DNA of 54,788 bases from Bacteroidales bacterium. GTDB taxonomy: Bacteria; Bacteroidota; Bacteroidia; Bacteroidales; VadinHA17. The translations under genes were made by a program, and so were the position numbers. Below, piece after piece: positions 28,114 to 37,077 of this stretch (positions are counted from its first letter, which is position 1; every line of letters starts with the position of its first letter). The DNA lies in assembly GCA_024763075.1 (NCBI GenBank), contig JANTGF010000018.1:1-54788 (forward strand), written 5' to 3'. Below the pieces are notes generated by a model. The model saw only the letters and a list, made by a program, of their open reading frames with translations. It had not been told where the DNA came from and ran no database searches.

Positions 28114-28320
28114 TTATCTTTTCTGTTCATTATATCCATAATTTCGAAATGGAGAAGCCGGCAGTCCTGATTTACTAAACAGATTCGGTTCAGCAATATC
28201 TTTCCAGGCTTACCTAACAAATTCAGGATTTGATATCTTTTCAGACCAATCAAAAACCTCATCCTTTCCATATTTATACACAGGAAACCTGAATTTCCCT
28301 TTCATTCCAGACAAACAATA
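28114..28320 (-). pseudogene. Remnant of a sialate O-acetylesterase-type (SGNH) protein, C-terminal end
   Basis: On the minus strand one frame reads GKFRFPVYKYGKDEVFDWSE, then KISNPEFVR, an in-frame TAA at 28210-28212, then AWKDIAEPNLF and SKSGLPASPFR to a stop at 28114-28116. Acetylesterases of this family end with V-R-Y-A-W, N-L-x-N-x-x-G-L-P-A-S-P-F-R. Here the Tyr codon of VRYAW has become TAA, and no start or catalytic domain remains. It is a decayed carbohydrate acetylesterase tail, wedged between the phosphatase and GH27 genes. In a pectin cluster its intact form could have removed acetyl groups. Confidence 0.65.
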
Positions 28321-28328
28321 AATCATAC

Positions 28329-30035
28329 CTACATGCTTATCATTATTTTTCTCAACAAAACTCTGGTGCCCGTTTCCAATTTGATAATATATACCCCATT
28401 TTTAGAAAATTTATTAGATAAACCGGGTAAGTTCCATTCATACCGATAACTGCCTGCAGATTGATATTTATATAGCAGGCCGAGTATTTTTACACCCAAA
28501 AGGTTATAAACAGATAAGGTGACATTCTCTGCATTTTTTAATTCATAACCAATAGTTATTAATCCTGATGAGGGGTTAGGATAAACCGTTAAGTTTTCCA
28601 AACCTGAACCAGTCTCCATAGTTCCTGTAGTGATCTCACTAAAAGTTGCCGTTACATCTTTATCTGAATCCATAAAAAGGTAATAATACAACTCTGTGCC
28701 AGTGGCATCACCGCTCCATCCCGAGAACATATATCCAGAATCGGGGGTGGCCTGTAATAAAACCATCTCACCTTTTTCATAATCCTCCCTCGTGGGAGAA
28801 GCAGTTACTGTCCCCAATCCGTTTTTTGTGAGAGACAGGGAATACTTTGGTTCAACCTCAATATCACCATATGAAAAACTTTCAATGATTGAACCGTCTG
28901 CCCTTATTGCAGTAAATGCAAGACTATTACCATCAATTTCAATTTTACAAAAATGATAGGATTTGTCCACTTTAACGATTTTAGGATACGATTGAACCGG
29001 ATTATAAAGAGGTGCTCCACCTCCTCCGGTAGTTATATGTACAATCCCGTCAACCACGGCTCTTGAATAATAGTGATTGTGACCACCAAAGAAAAACTGC
29101 ACTTCGTTTTCCACTGCAAGAGGCTGAAGAATATTCTGAACATCAGCATTGTTCCCATGTGAACCACCCGCAGACCATCCCGGTTCATGAAAAAGAATCA
29201 TTTTCCATTTCCTTGTTGTGGTTTCAAGGTCATTCTTTATCCAGTTATACTGTTCGCTGCCGACACTATAATCCGTATACTGATCAACAACGGTAAAATG
29301 GACAGGTCCGTTATTAAAAGAATAATAAAACCTGTCTGGACCAAACATACTATAAGGAAAATATTTTCTGAAGAATATTCCTTCTGCCTCCACTTCATAG
29401 TTGCCCACACATGCCATATAGGGCATAGTTCTTAATAATTTTTGAATATTCCTGTATTGAGGATCAAAAAACTGGGTATCCCACTTTTCTTCACTTGGGG
29501 TCCAGTCTGAAGTTTCATCGGGGGATCTCCCAACTAAATCTCCGTCACTTATTATAAATGTCTGATTACTGTCTGAGATAGCAATATCCCTCAGGATTTG
29601 CCCGGCCAAACTATCATGATCGGCAGGATATGTCCTCGTATCACCATAAGCATAAAAGGTTATTTTCTCATCGTCATCTTCTTTCCCTGTAAAAAAGTCT
29701 CCTCCGGCAGTATCTGCGCCGGCTATTACCCGGTAAAAATATTTGGTATCGGGCATTAAATTTTCCAAATTCATCCGGTGTTGATGATCGTCTCCGTACT
29801 CGATTGAGATAGAATCTTTCTCCATGGATGAAAAACTTACTCCCCATTCAACAGTACAATCAACGGAATCATATGTTTGCCAGAGAAGGGTCATCGTTCT
29901 TATATCCCCGGGATAAATTAAATAAGGATGTTTACGGAATATATTATCCGTATCACCGGCGACCGATTTATAAAAACCAAGAAATAAAACGATTAGAAAT
30001 AAACTCCGATGTAGTAAAATATCTTTTTTCACCAT
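28329..30035 (-). CDS. T9SS-secreted purple acid phosphatase-like metallophosphoesterase
   Basis: The signal peptide ends near YKSVAG. An FN3-like N-terminal domain (RKHPYLIYPGDIRTMTLLW, then NLMPDTKYFYRV) precedes a calcineurin-type core. Metal motifs are GDTR (Asp132), ISDGDLVG (Asp164/166), GNYE (Asn212), FHEPGWS (His283) and GGHNHYYSR (His319, His321). The family GNHE motif is changed to GNYE, losing a conserved His. One InlB-type repeat (GWSGDATGTELYYYL) and a T9SS sorting domain (LTVYPNPSSGLITI to LLRKIMISM) follow. It probably hydrolyses phosphate monoesters or diesters outside the cell. Beside nucleoside-hydrolase-like genes, a nucleotide substrate is possible. The stop lies within 10 bases of the esterase remnant. 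Confidence 0.9.
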   Translation of the reverse strand: MVKKDILLHRSLFLIVLFLGFYKSVAGDTDNIFRKHPYLIYPGDIRTMTLLWQTYDSVDCTVEWGVSFSSMEKDSISIEYGDDHQHRMNLENLMPDTKYFYRVIAGADTAGGDFFTGKEDDDEKITFYAYGDTRTYPADHDSLAGQILRDIAISDSNQTFIISDGDLVGRSPDETSDWTPSEEKWDTQFFDPQYRNIQKLLRTMPYMACVGNYEVEAEGIFFRKYFPYSMFGPDRFYYSFNNGPVHFTVVDQYTDYSVGSEQYNWIKNDLETTTRKWKMILFHEPGWSAGGSHGNNADVQNILQPLAVENEVQFFFGGHNHYYSRAVVDGIVHITTGGGGAPLYNPVQSYPKIVKVDKSYHFCKIEIDGNSLAFTAIRADGSIIESFSYGDIEVEPKYSLSLTKNGLGTVTASPTREDYEKGEMVLLQATPDSGYMFSGWSGDATGTELYYYLFMDSDKDVTATFSEITTGTMETGSGLENLTVYPNPSSGLITIGYELKNAENVTLSVYNLLGVKILGLLYKYQSAGSYRYEWNLPGLSNKFSKNGVYIIKLETGTRVLLRKIMISM

Positions 30036-30133
30036 AAACCCTTAATAAACTATTGTAACATGCACTCATCTCCTCCACTGCAGCATTTTCATTTTAGGAA
30101 AACACAATTTACCTAAAAGACTTTTTAACTTAT

Positions 30134-31831
30134 TCAATCTTTTCTGTTAATAATACCATGATCATTCATGATTTTTTGTATCTGATCAAGCGGTAAGGTA
30201 TCTTTGAAGATAAAAAGGTCGTCTATAAATGTTTCCGAGGACATTTCACCATCCACATTTGCTCCAATCTGGAAACTATTGTTCCCTAAATTCCAAAGCT
30301 GAGAAATATCAATTGATTCACTGGTATCCAACTTACCATCTATATAAATTGAGGCAATATCCTCCTCCAGACTCACCGCAATATGATGCCAGGTATCAGG
30401 AGATAATGTGAATTTTCCCTGAATACTGTCATTTTTCACCATAAAACCAATGGTATTACCCTCCGTTTTATAAACTCCCATCCATCTGCCAAGCTGAACA
30501 TAATGTTTTACCAAAACTCTTTTATCCTCCGGCACCCGGTTCGGATATTTTACCCAAAATGTAATGGTAAATCTTCGATCCCTGAAAAGAAATATCCTGC
30601 TCTTATCAATATACATGTATTTCGAACCTTCATTAAAACCAGCGGCATTACCATATTTCCCCTTTACCCATGAGTGATCGCCTATAAAAACACCCGTATG
30701 TCCGTTTCCTGAGGCATCCTCTAAAATATCCGTATCAATTTCGTCAAACTTCCAGAAAGCAACAACTTTATCTTTATTGGAAAAGGGGTAGGGAACATCT
30801 GTCATCAAGCCATCTATGATCTGACTAATTTCTTTCGCCTTTCCCTTGTTTATCAGATAGCTGTGGTTCTTATCAGGTGTACTTATCCATTCGTTTGAAC
30901 CTTTATCATCTACAATGGCGCAATATCCGGTAGATTCTACATCCCAGTATAACAAGGGATCACGAACGGCAGCCAGTACAGCAGTCTGGTCCCAGTTTGC
31001 ATGTGTACATCCTACATGTCCACAGGATATCTCATATGCTCTGCGAACAGGATTTTTATAGGAAGCACGTGCCAGTCCCTGACCTGTACGCACCGCAGAA
31101 CCTATCTGGATACCACTGAAAAGGACAGGCCTGGGCCAGTTTTCAACAGCAAATTTGGTATCAGCCGGCAGACTCCATAAATTAGATTCAGCCCCGGCAG
31201 GAAATTTACCCCCCATCAGAACCCATTTCTTTGCCTTTTTATTCACCAGTGCTATTCCGTCCAGATCACTGTATTTATCAGGTTTAGATTTTAGCAGGTC
31301 GCTTATATTTGACAAATATCCAACAGAGATAATAACTACACTTGTATCGGGTTGTTCCGATAATATCTTCCGGTACAACTCGGTTGCATCCCAAACATCT
31401 TCTGTAGTCAAGTCGCGTGGCCAGTTTTCTGCAATTTCCCTGGCATATGAGGAGTAGGTATTACCAATATCTCTTTTAACCACACCAATTGGAATATCAG
31501 GTTGCCCATAATAAGTATTAATGGCATCCAGGCAAAGTGGCGACCATTTGGCAGCATATCCACCAGCAGATACGCCCATTGCCAAAATTTCAGCCTCTCC
31601 GTTATTCGAAAGTGCAAGAAGGGTTGCAGTAGCCCCTACATCATCCCAGTCTCCGGATATATCCGTATCAAAAATAACTTTCACCTTTTGCTGTGGTTTC
31701 TGCCCAGGCTCTGAGGGTACATTTTTACTGAAAAGATCAACCGTATCATTTGCTGTAAGATTCATTAAGTTAAATACAACAAGAAAAGTGAACGGTAATA
31801 TACAGGAGATTCCTTTCTTTATTTTTTTCAT
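30134..31831 (-). CDS. Secreted nucleoside hydrolase-like protein with C-terminal LamG domain
   Basis: I chose the start at 31831 (MKKIKKGISCILPF) over 31849 because it begins a normal signal peptide. The IUNH domain has DTDISGDWDD, INTYYGQPDIPIGV, VIISVGYLSNISDLL and THANWDQTAVLAAVRDP; again Trp replaces the usual His before the Ca-binding Asp. The C-terminal lectin-fold module shows AFWKFDEIDTDILEDASG, WHHIAVSLEEDIASIYIDG and FIDDLFIFKDTL. It is a paralogue of the protein at 23007-24644 along its whole length and likewise lacks a T9SS domain. It lies 86 bases downstream of another IUNH-type lipoprotein gene. Confidence 0.89.
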   Translation of the reverse strand: MKKIKKGISCILPFTFLVVFNLMNLTANDTVDLFSKNVPSEPGQKPQQKVKVIFDTDISGDWDDVGATATLLALSNNGEAEILAMGVSAGGYAAKWSPLCLDAINTYYGQPDIPIGVVKRDIGNTYSSYAREIAENWPRDLTTEDVWDATELYRKILSEQPDTSVVIISVGYLSNISDLLKSKPDKYSDLDGIALVNKKAKKWVLMGGKFPAGAESNLWSLPADTKFAVENWPRPVLFSGIQIGSAVRTGQGLARASYKNPVRRAYEISCGHVGCTHANWDQTAVLAAVRDPLLYWDVESTGYCAIVDDKGSNEWISTPDKNHSYLINKGKAKEISQIIDGLMTDVPYPFSNKDKVVAFWKFDEIDTDILEDASGNGHTGVFIGDHSWVKGKYGNAAGFNEGSKYMYIDKSRIFLFRDRRFTITFWVKYPNRVPEDKRVLVKHYVQLGRWMGVYKTEGNTIGFMVKNDSIQGKFTLSPDTWHHIAVSLEEDIASIYIDGKLDTSESIDISQLWNLGNNSFQIGANVDGEMSSETFIDDLFIFKDTLPLDQIQKIMNDHGIINRKD

Positions 31832-31917
31832 CTTAAACCTTTGATTCATACTTATTTTTTACAAAATTCCATACTGATAAACAAAATGTAATACATATTG
31901 GCAGGATTCTGTGCCGG

Positions 31918-32988
31918 CTATTTCACAGAATCCTCTTTACCTGCTGCCGGAGGAGCTATTAACATTTCCTCAATTACATCAGCGATATCCTCGTTACTCA
32001 TTTTTTTATTAATACAATCCACATGGCTATGGCCACAATCTTTTTCGTAGGTAAATACATTGTATCCCGTAGAGTCCAGCTCATTACAACCATGTTTAAC
32101 ATAAAAGAATTCATCTGCACCTCTGACTGCTATTAAGGTAGCAACACAATCAAAAGCAGCCTGAAATTTTTCGATACGTTTTCCCCAACCGCCATCATGA
32201 GACAATTTTTCATCAATTGCCCTTCCAACAGGTGTGTATAATTTACGGGCCTTTTTTGCCAGTTCGATCTGACCTGTTCTTGTTCCTGTAAAAATCATAG
32301 GAACCGGACAATTCTCAACATAGTATTTAGCAACACCGTTGATCATTCCAAAATTAAATGGTTTGTAGGTCTCAGGATGCGGAGGTTCAGGATAAAAACC
32401 AGCCATATCCGATACAAACCTTACCTTTTTTGCAATTAACTCTTTGCCACTCAAGGGGCTTATGCTATCCGGGCCCGATTTTAACAAGGCACTCATATTC
32501 TTTTTAAAACCTATTACAATAAACACAATGCTGGAGTCTTCAGCATCAGCTAATACCTGCCGGTAAACATCCACTGCATCCGGTACCTTATCCAGATCCA
32601 GATCATACATATCAGGATAATTTTCTATTAAAAATGTAGAATACTGATCGGCCTGTCCGTGAAGAGGTGTTTTCACAATTCCTATGGGAATATCGGGTCT
32701 GCCATAATATGTATTGATAACATCAATTCCACCCGGAGATTCCCTGTTGGAATTTGCCTGACCAACAGCCATTATTTCACATTCACCCATGTCCTGCATA
32801 TGGTGCAACATGGCAAGTGCCAGCAGGTCATCGCCATCGTCCCCAAAATCGGTATCGAGGATAACTTTTACAGGATTCTTTTTAGAACTAGGCTGATGCT
32901 CTCTTTTACTGTCATTATTGTTAGTACAGGCTGTAATGCTAAATGTCATTAAGATTAAAAAGTAAATTCCCACTTTCAGACCCTTCAT
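31918..32988 (-). CDS. Nucleoside hydrolase-like lipoprotein
   Basis: The lipobox ITAC (Cys21) predicts a lipoprotein. The IUNH Ca motif is DTDFGDDGDDLLALAML; INTYYGRPDIPIGI and VFIVIGFKKNMSALL follow. The late Ca-binding Asp lies in FQAAFDCVATLIAVRG, with Phe before it instead of His. A Cys/His-rich tail (YEKDCGHSHVDCINKKM) is not seen in the other copies. It is the most divergent of the short IUNH proteins here. It sits between the NH-PL1 fusion gene and an NH-LamG gene, so three IUNH genes are consecutive. Substrate unknown. Confidence 0.88.
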   Translation of the reverse strand: MKGLKVGIYFLILMTFSITACTNNNDSKREHQPSSKKNPVKVILDTDFGDDGDDLLALAMLHHMQDMGECEIMAVGQANSNRESPGGIDVINTYYGRPDIPIGIVKTPLHGQADQYSTFLIENYPDMYDLDLDKVPDAVDVYRQVLADAEDSSIVFIVIGFKKNMSALLKSGPDSISPLSGKELIAKKVRFVSDMAGFYPEPPHPETYKPFNFGMINGVAKYYVENCPVPMIFTGTRTGQIELAKKARKLYTPVGRAIDEKLSHDGGWGKRIEKFQAAFDCVATLIAVRGADEFFYVKHGCNELDSTGYNVFTYEKDCGHSHVDCINKKMSNEDIADVIEEMLIAPPAAGKEDSVK

Positions 32989-33076
32989 AATTTGATTTTT
33001 TTAATTAAACTATCCTTGTTAAAACTGTTTTCCCTTCCAGATTACATTCTTTTTATCACAATCACTATGCTTATTT

Positions 33077-35074
33077 TCAGTCATCTTCATAATGATCCCA
33101 TTGAGGATCAGGTGACCTTCCGGCGTATATCATAAGAATTGCACACAAGCCCTTATTCGCAGGATCAAGAGTATAATTGTAATAATCACTTGCTTTAAAA
33201 ACTTTATCACAATCAAATCCGGTACCCACTTTATATGCACCACCTGTTAAAATATTTCCATGCTCACAAATCCAACCAGGTTCAGTGTCCCATCTGTTAG
33301 TACCACAATCCATTACTGTATCAGTTGAACGTAAATAGTTATTCTCAACCAGAGCCTGAGCATCTTCATGTATTTCTATAGCACTCCAACCAGCATCTAA
33401 TATACAATTATTGTAAAAATGTACCCATCCATGTCGCAACAAGGGAATTCTTGATACCAGATTGGTAAATGAGGTATGATGAACGGTTAAACGAATTCCT
33501 TCCCCCTGATCGGGACCCCAGCCGGCAAGAATTGCTTTTGGTGTTTGGTCAAAAAGACAAAAGCTAACCGTTATTCGCCCGGCAGTTTTACCCGATTTAT
33601 TATGCCACGTCCCCATAGATAATGATTCATCACTATTCTTACTGAAAGTAACATGGTCAATCCAAATCATATCAGCACCATTTACCAGAGACAGTGCCCC
33701 ACCTTTGTCCCAGACATGACCTATCCTGTAAAAAGTAATATTGTGAATTATAACATTCTTCTTATTATCAATATATATTTCATCCGCATCGTTCACACCT
33801 TCAAAAGTTATGTCGGCATCTCTGCCGTCAATTGTGGTATTTGACCCAATCATAAACTTTCCATCAATAAGAATTGAGCCCTTCATCCCCGGCGAAAATC
33901 TAATCCATTTGGGTTTGTCACCGGCTACGGCTATTTTCAACCGTTTAAAACCTTCCTCACCAATTGCAGAAATGGTAATTAGCTTTCCTCCTGCGCCACC
34001 GGTAACATCTTTTGCAAACCCGGACCTGTGATCAAGCAGGTTTTCATAAGGAGTTGTCAACCCTAAAACAGGCTGATCCATTGTTTCCCAGAAATCATTT
34101 AATACCGCAACTGTATCATAATGTTGCCAAAAAGTTACTTTTCGGGGATTGTCATCCCTTTTCACCCAGGTGTCATCCATATTCAGTAGTGGTGCACCAA
34201 CAACTGTTGCATTGCCCCAGTCCGGATTTTTAAGGGTTGCAATTGCTACTATATCATACAGCGGGCGCCTTTCCACTCCGTCCCTTCTAACACTTTCAAA
34301 AAGATTCACGGAATAATCACCAAAAGTATGGAAAAGCCCTCCTGATCTTCCCGGTATTGGAGGGTTAACATAAGGACCTTTCCCCGGCATGTGCCTGAAC
34401 ATTTCATCTACCGAAACCTTTACCTCATTCGACGACTCACAGGTAGAAACAATCTGGAATTCAACTTCTGAATCAAACATGTAATTTGCGGCAGGAATGT
34501 CACTGCTTTTATTGGGATCTTTCCATACGCATGGCCAGGGTGTTCCAAGCCATACAACTTTAATCTTTGGGATAATGGAGGGATCTTTTTCAATAGCAAG
34601 GGCAATATTGGTAATTTTACCAATTGCAATCAACACAAGTTTCCCTTTGTGGTTTTCATGTGCCTGCCGGATAATAAAATTTACCGCTTCATTTCCATCA
34701 TAGTCTGATTCCTTAAGATGTGGTTTTATCGAATTAAAGTCTTTATCAGCTCCTGTCAAAACCGGTATTTTATCCCATTCCCCACACATTTTCACCACAC
34801 GATTCACTTCTTCCGTTAGGCTTTTAATCGTACCTGCCCCCATTGTCCTATTTGTAGTAATTCCTTTGATATCAAAAATCCCCTGACTGAATATCAGATA
34901 AGCAATAGCATGCTGATCATCCACTGAATGATTTCCATCCGTATCAAGAATAACCGGGATACGATTATCCGGTACAGAAGAAATCATTGACCTTTCAGGA
35001 AAAGTATTTCGTGCAAATAAAACCCCCGATCCAAAAAATAACAACAATAAATATGTCAGGATATTATTTATCAT
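33077..35074 (-). CDS. Fusion: nucleoside hydrolase-fold domain + PL1 pectate lyase
   Basis: After a signal segment (ILTYLLLLFFGSGVLFA), residues about 38-335 form an IUNH domain: Ca motif DTDGNHSVDDQHA (Asp44, 46, 52, 53), GITTNRTMGAGT, KLVLIAIGKITNIALAI, and a late RRPLYDIVAIATLKNP (Asp274 preceded by Tyr273). A short linker joins residues about 342-655, a full PL1 domain: LLDHRSGFAKDVTGGAGG, TTIDGRDADI, MIWIDHVTFSKNSDES and VSRIPLLRHG (Arg542), then WVHFYNNCILDAGW. The reading frame is continuous with no stop between the parts. There is no lipobox, InlB repeat or T9SS domain. The PL1 half resembles the gene at 15282-17108. The architecture is unusual and physically ties the IUNH fold to pectin breakdown. 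Confidence 0.92.
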   Translation of the reverse strand: MINNILTYLLLLFFGSGVLFARNTFPERSMISSVPDNRIPVILDTDGNHSVDDQHAIAYLIFSQGIFDIKGITTNRTMGAGTIKSLTEEVNRVVKMCGEWDKIPVLTGADKDFNSIKPHLKESDYDGNEAVNFIIRQAHENHKGKLVLIAIGKITNIALAIEKDPSIIPKIKVVWLGTPWPCVWKDPNKSSDIPAANYMFDSEVEFQIVSTCESSNEVKVSVDEMFRHMPGKGPYVNPPIPGRSGGLFHTFGDYSVNLFESVRRDGVERRPLYDIVAIATLKNPDWGNATVVGAPLLNMDDTWVKRDDNPRKVTFWQHYDTVAVLNDFWETMDQPVLGLTTPYENLLDHRSGFAKDVTGGAGGKLITISAIGEEGFKRLKIAVAGDKPKWIRFSPGMKGSILIDGKFMIGSNTTIDGRDADITFEGVNDADEIYIDNKKNVIIHNITFYRIGHVWDKGGALSLVNGADMIWIDHVTFSKNSDESLSMGTWHNKSGKTAGRITVSFCLFDQTPKAILAGWGPDQGEGIRLTVHHTSFTNLVSRIPLLRHGWVHFYNNCILDAGWSAIEIHEDAQALVENNYLRSTDTVMDCGTNRWDTEPGWICEHGNILTGGAYKVGTGFDCDKVFKASDYYNYTLDPANKGLCAILMIYAGRSPDPQWDHYEDD

Positions 35075-35112
35075 TATTTTTCTCCAATTTAAAATTATAT
35101 ATAAAATACAAC

Positions 35113-37077
35113 TTACCGTCCGACATGAATAATCCTTTTTGACCGGATATCCTGACCTACATTAAGCTTGCACAAATAGGTTGTCTGAGCAGGGAATGCC
35201 TGAGAATTATTTCCAATATTCCAGTTTATACTATAGTTACCTGGTTGTTGTTGCTGATCAACCAAAACTGCTATTTCCTTACCCGAAAGGTTATAAATAG
35301 CAAGCCTTACCTCAGAAGGATTGTTAACTGTATATGTGAATGTTGTATGGTCATAAAACGGATTCGGATAATTATTTAAAATATAATCCTCTTTAATCGT
35401 ATTTATGGAAGTAGTAGAATCCGGAATAAACTCATAAGCACCCAGGTCCGGGGCACTACCATTAAAAGGTAAGCCAACATCTGTTCCAGCATCAATAAGA
35501 TCACTCCCCTCCTTTAGTTTTAGAAAATCACTTTCAGGAAGGCTGCCATCAGGGTTTCTTTCTCCCATATTCGCAGAGAAGTCAATTGTAAGAAAGTCAT
35601 CATCCGTAACCGTTATATTGTTAAGGTTCCAAGAATTATATTTATCATCGGCAGCATCCAGGCTTGTCCTGCCTATATATGAAACACAATTTCTTATCAC
35701 ACTGGTTTTAGGTGATTCCCAGAAATCAAAATCATGATAAGAGTTATCATAAGCACTGCAATTCATGATAGTTAAACCACCTCCCGTGTTAGAATTCTGG
35801 TCAAAACCGGTATTCCTGTTCTTCCAGGCAAGGCAATTTATTAATAAATTGGAAGGTTTACCCTGACCAAGCTTAAATCCGTTTCCATCTCCTTCAATAT
35901 CAGCAAATGTACTGTCACGGCCATTGCCATATGCCCAACAGGACTCAAAACGATTATTTGAACCTGCCCACCAGGTATCAAAGCCATCGTCATTATTAAA
36001 AAATGACCTGCAGTATAACAAAGTATTATTGAATGGGCCATTCGTTGTTCCATTCACTCCCCACATGGCAATACCATCTGCATTAGAACCTGAATGCAAA
36101 ACATTATTATGGAAGTCACAATTAATCATTAAATTATCATGCGTCCTGTCAGATACATTAAAAGCAACCTGAGCATTAACATGATGTACATCGAAATTCT
36201 CATATACATTATGGTGGGTATTAACCCCCGAGGTCTTGAAACTTGCCTGGGTAATTTCAAATCCTTTCAAGTGAAGATATGAGCAATTCTCTACCGTTAC
36301 TCCTCTCTTAAATACAGGTTTGTCATTTAAATCATAGGCAACAAAATGGATCAGATTCCCGGGATCGCCTGACCGGCCACTTAAATAATGGTTGGAATCA
36401 TATATTCCCGGCATAACATAAACTACAGTTCCTGGATTTGATAAAGCAAGGGCCTTCCCCAGAGAAGCATAGGGAGCTTCTTTGGTACCAGGGTTTGCAT
36501 CATCCCCATCGGCAGCCACATAATATGTTGGCGGAGTAAAAGAAAGAAAAGCTGCACTTATATTTTTTTCACTGTCAACGGTAATACTTACCGGATTTAT
36601 ATTCCCTGTAAGATCTCCCTTCCATCCGACAAACATATGCCCGGCATCAGGGATCGCGTATAAATCAACAACTTCACCTTCCCATGCCCTGCTTTTTGTT
36701 TTAAGAATAATACCTGATCCTTCCTTTGTTGTGGTAATCTTATGCATTGGTGCATCTTCGGCAACAAAAGAGGCTGTCACATTTTTATCTGATCCCATCA
36801 CAAGAGGCATTGGAGATATTGACCCTCCAAGGTCACCACTCCAACCGGCAAATTTGTATCCGGCATCCGGAGTAGCTTCAAGGTCAACAAAGCCTGTAAG
36901 ACTTCCACTGCCAGGAGTCACACTCCCATGGCCAACAATGGTTAATGTCAGGTTATAAGCAATTTCTTCTGCTTCTAAAGTGTTCGTTTTTTCAGATTTT
37001 CCAAATCTGTCAAGATTCAAAGATATCAGTCCTATTGCAAGAACTGGCATAATAAGCAGGGTAATAATTTTCTTCAT
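35113..37077 (-). CDS. PL9 pectate lyase, T9SS-secreted
   Basis: The N-terminal hydrophobic segment (IITLLIMPVLAIGLISL) is followed by two InlB-type repeats at about 42-105 and 112-178 (GWSGDLGGSISPMPLV; GWKGDLTGNINPVSI), placed before the catalytic domain instead of after it. Residues about 185-545 are a PL9 beta-helix: YYVAADGDDANPGT, GTVVYVMPGIY, LKGFEITQ, FFNNDDGFDTWWAG (Ca-binding Asp) and GDGNGFKLGQGK, whose Lys matches the catalytic base of Pel9A-type enzymes. It cleaves polygalacturonate by beta-elimination. A T9SS sorting domain (NNYPNPFYDHTTF to SKRIIHVGR) ends it. A palindromic candidate operator lies about 125 bases upstream. Confidence 0.93.
   Translation of the reverse strand: MKKIITLLIMPVLAIGLISLNLDRFGKSEKTNTLEAEEIAYNLTLTIVGHGSVTPGSGSLTGFVDLEATPDAGYKFAGWSGDLGGSISPMPLVMGSDKNVTASFVAEDAPMHKITTTKEGSGIILKTKSRAWEGEVVDLYAIPDAGHMFVGWKGDLTGNINPVSITVDSEKNISAAFLSFTPPTYYVAADGDDANPGTKEAPYASLGKALALSNPGTVVYVMPGIYDSNHYLSGRSGDPGNLIHFVAYDLNDKPVFKRGVTVENCSYLHLKGFEITQASFKTSGVNTHHNVYENFDVHHVNAQVAFNVSDRTHDNLMINCDFHNNVLHSGSNADGIAMWGVNGTTNGPFNNTLLYCRSFFNNDDGFDTWWAGSNNRFESCWAYGNGRDSTFADIEGDGNGFKLGQGKPSNLLINCLAWKNRNTGFDQNSNTGGGLTIMNCSAYDNSYHDFDFWESPKTSVIRNCVSYIGRTSLDAADDKYNSWNLNNITVTDDDFLTIDFSANMGERNPDGSLPESDFLKLKEGSDLIDAGTDVGLPFNGSAPDLGAYEFIPDSTTSINTIKEDYILNNYPNPFYDHTTFTYTVNNPSEVRLAIYNLSGKEIAVLVDQQQQPGNYSINWNIGNNSQAFPAQTTYLCKLNVGQDIRSKRIIHVGR

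Noticed and set aside
28321..28385. Extension of the acetylesterase remnant into the 3' end of the phosphatase gene (IGNGHQSFVEKNN)
   Set aside because: The overlapping phosphatase frame encodes a proper T9SS C-terminus, so the alternative frame there may be chance.
30036..30133. Short minus-strand frame (KLKSLLGKLCFPKMKMLQWR) after the NH-LamG gene as another remnant
   Set aside because: No family pattern recognised and composition is not convincing.
32989..33076. Short minus-strand frame (HSDCDKKNVIWKGKQF) after the fusion gene
   Set aside because: Too short and without recognisable similarity.
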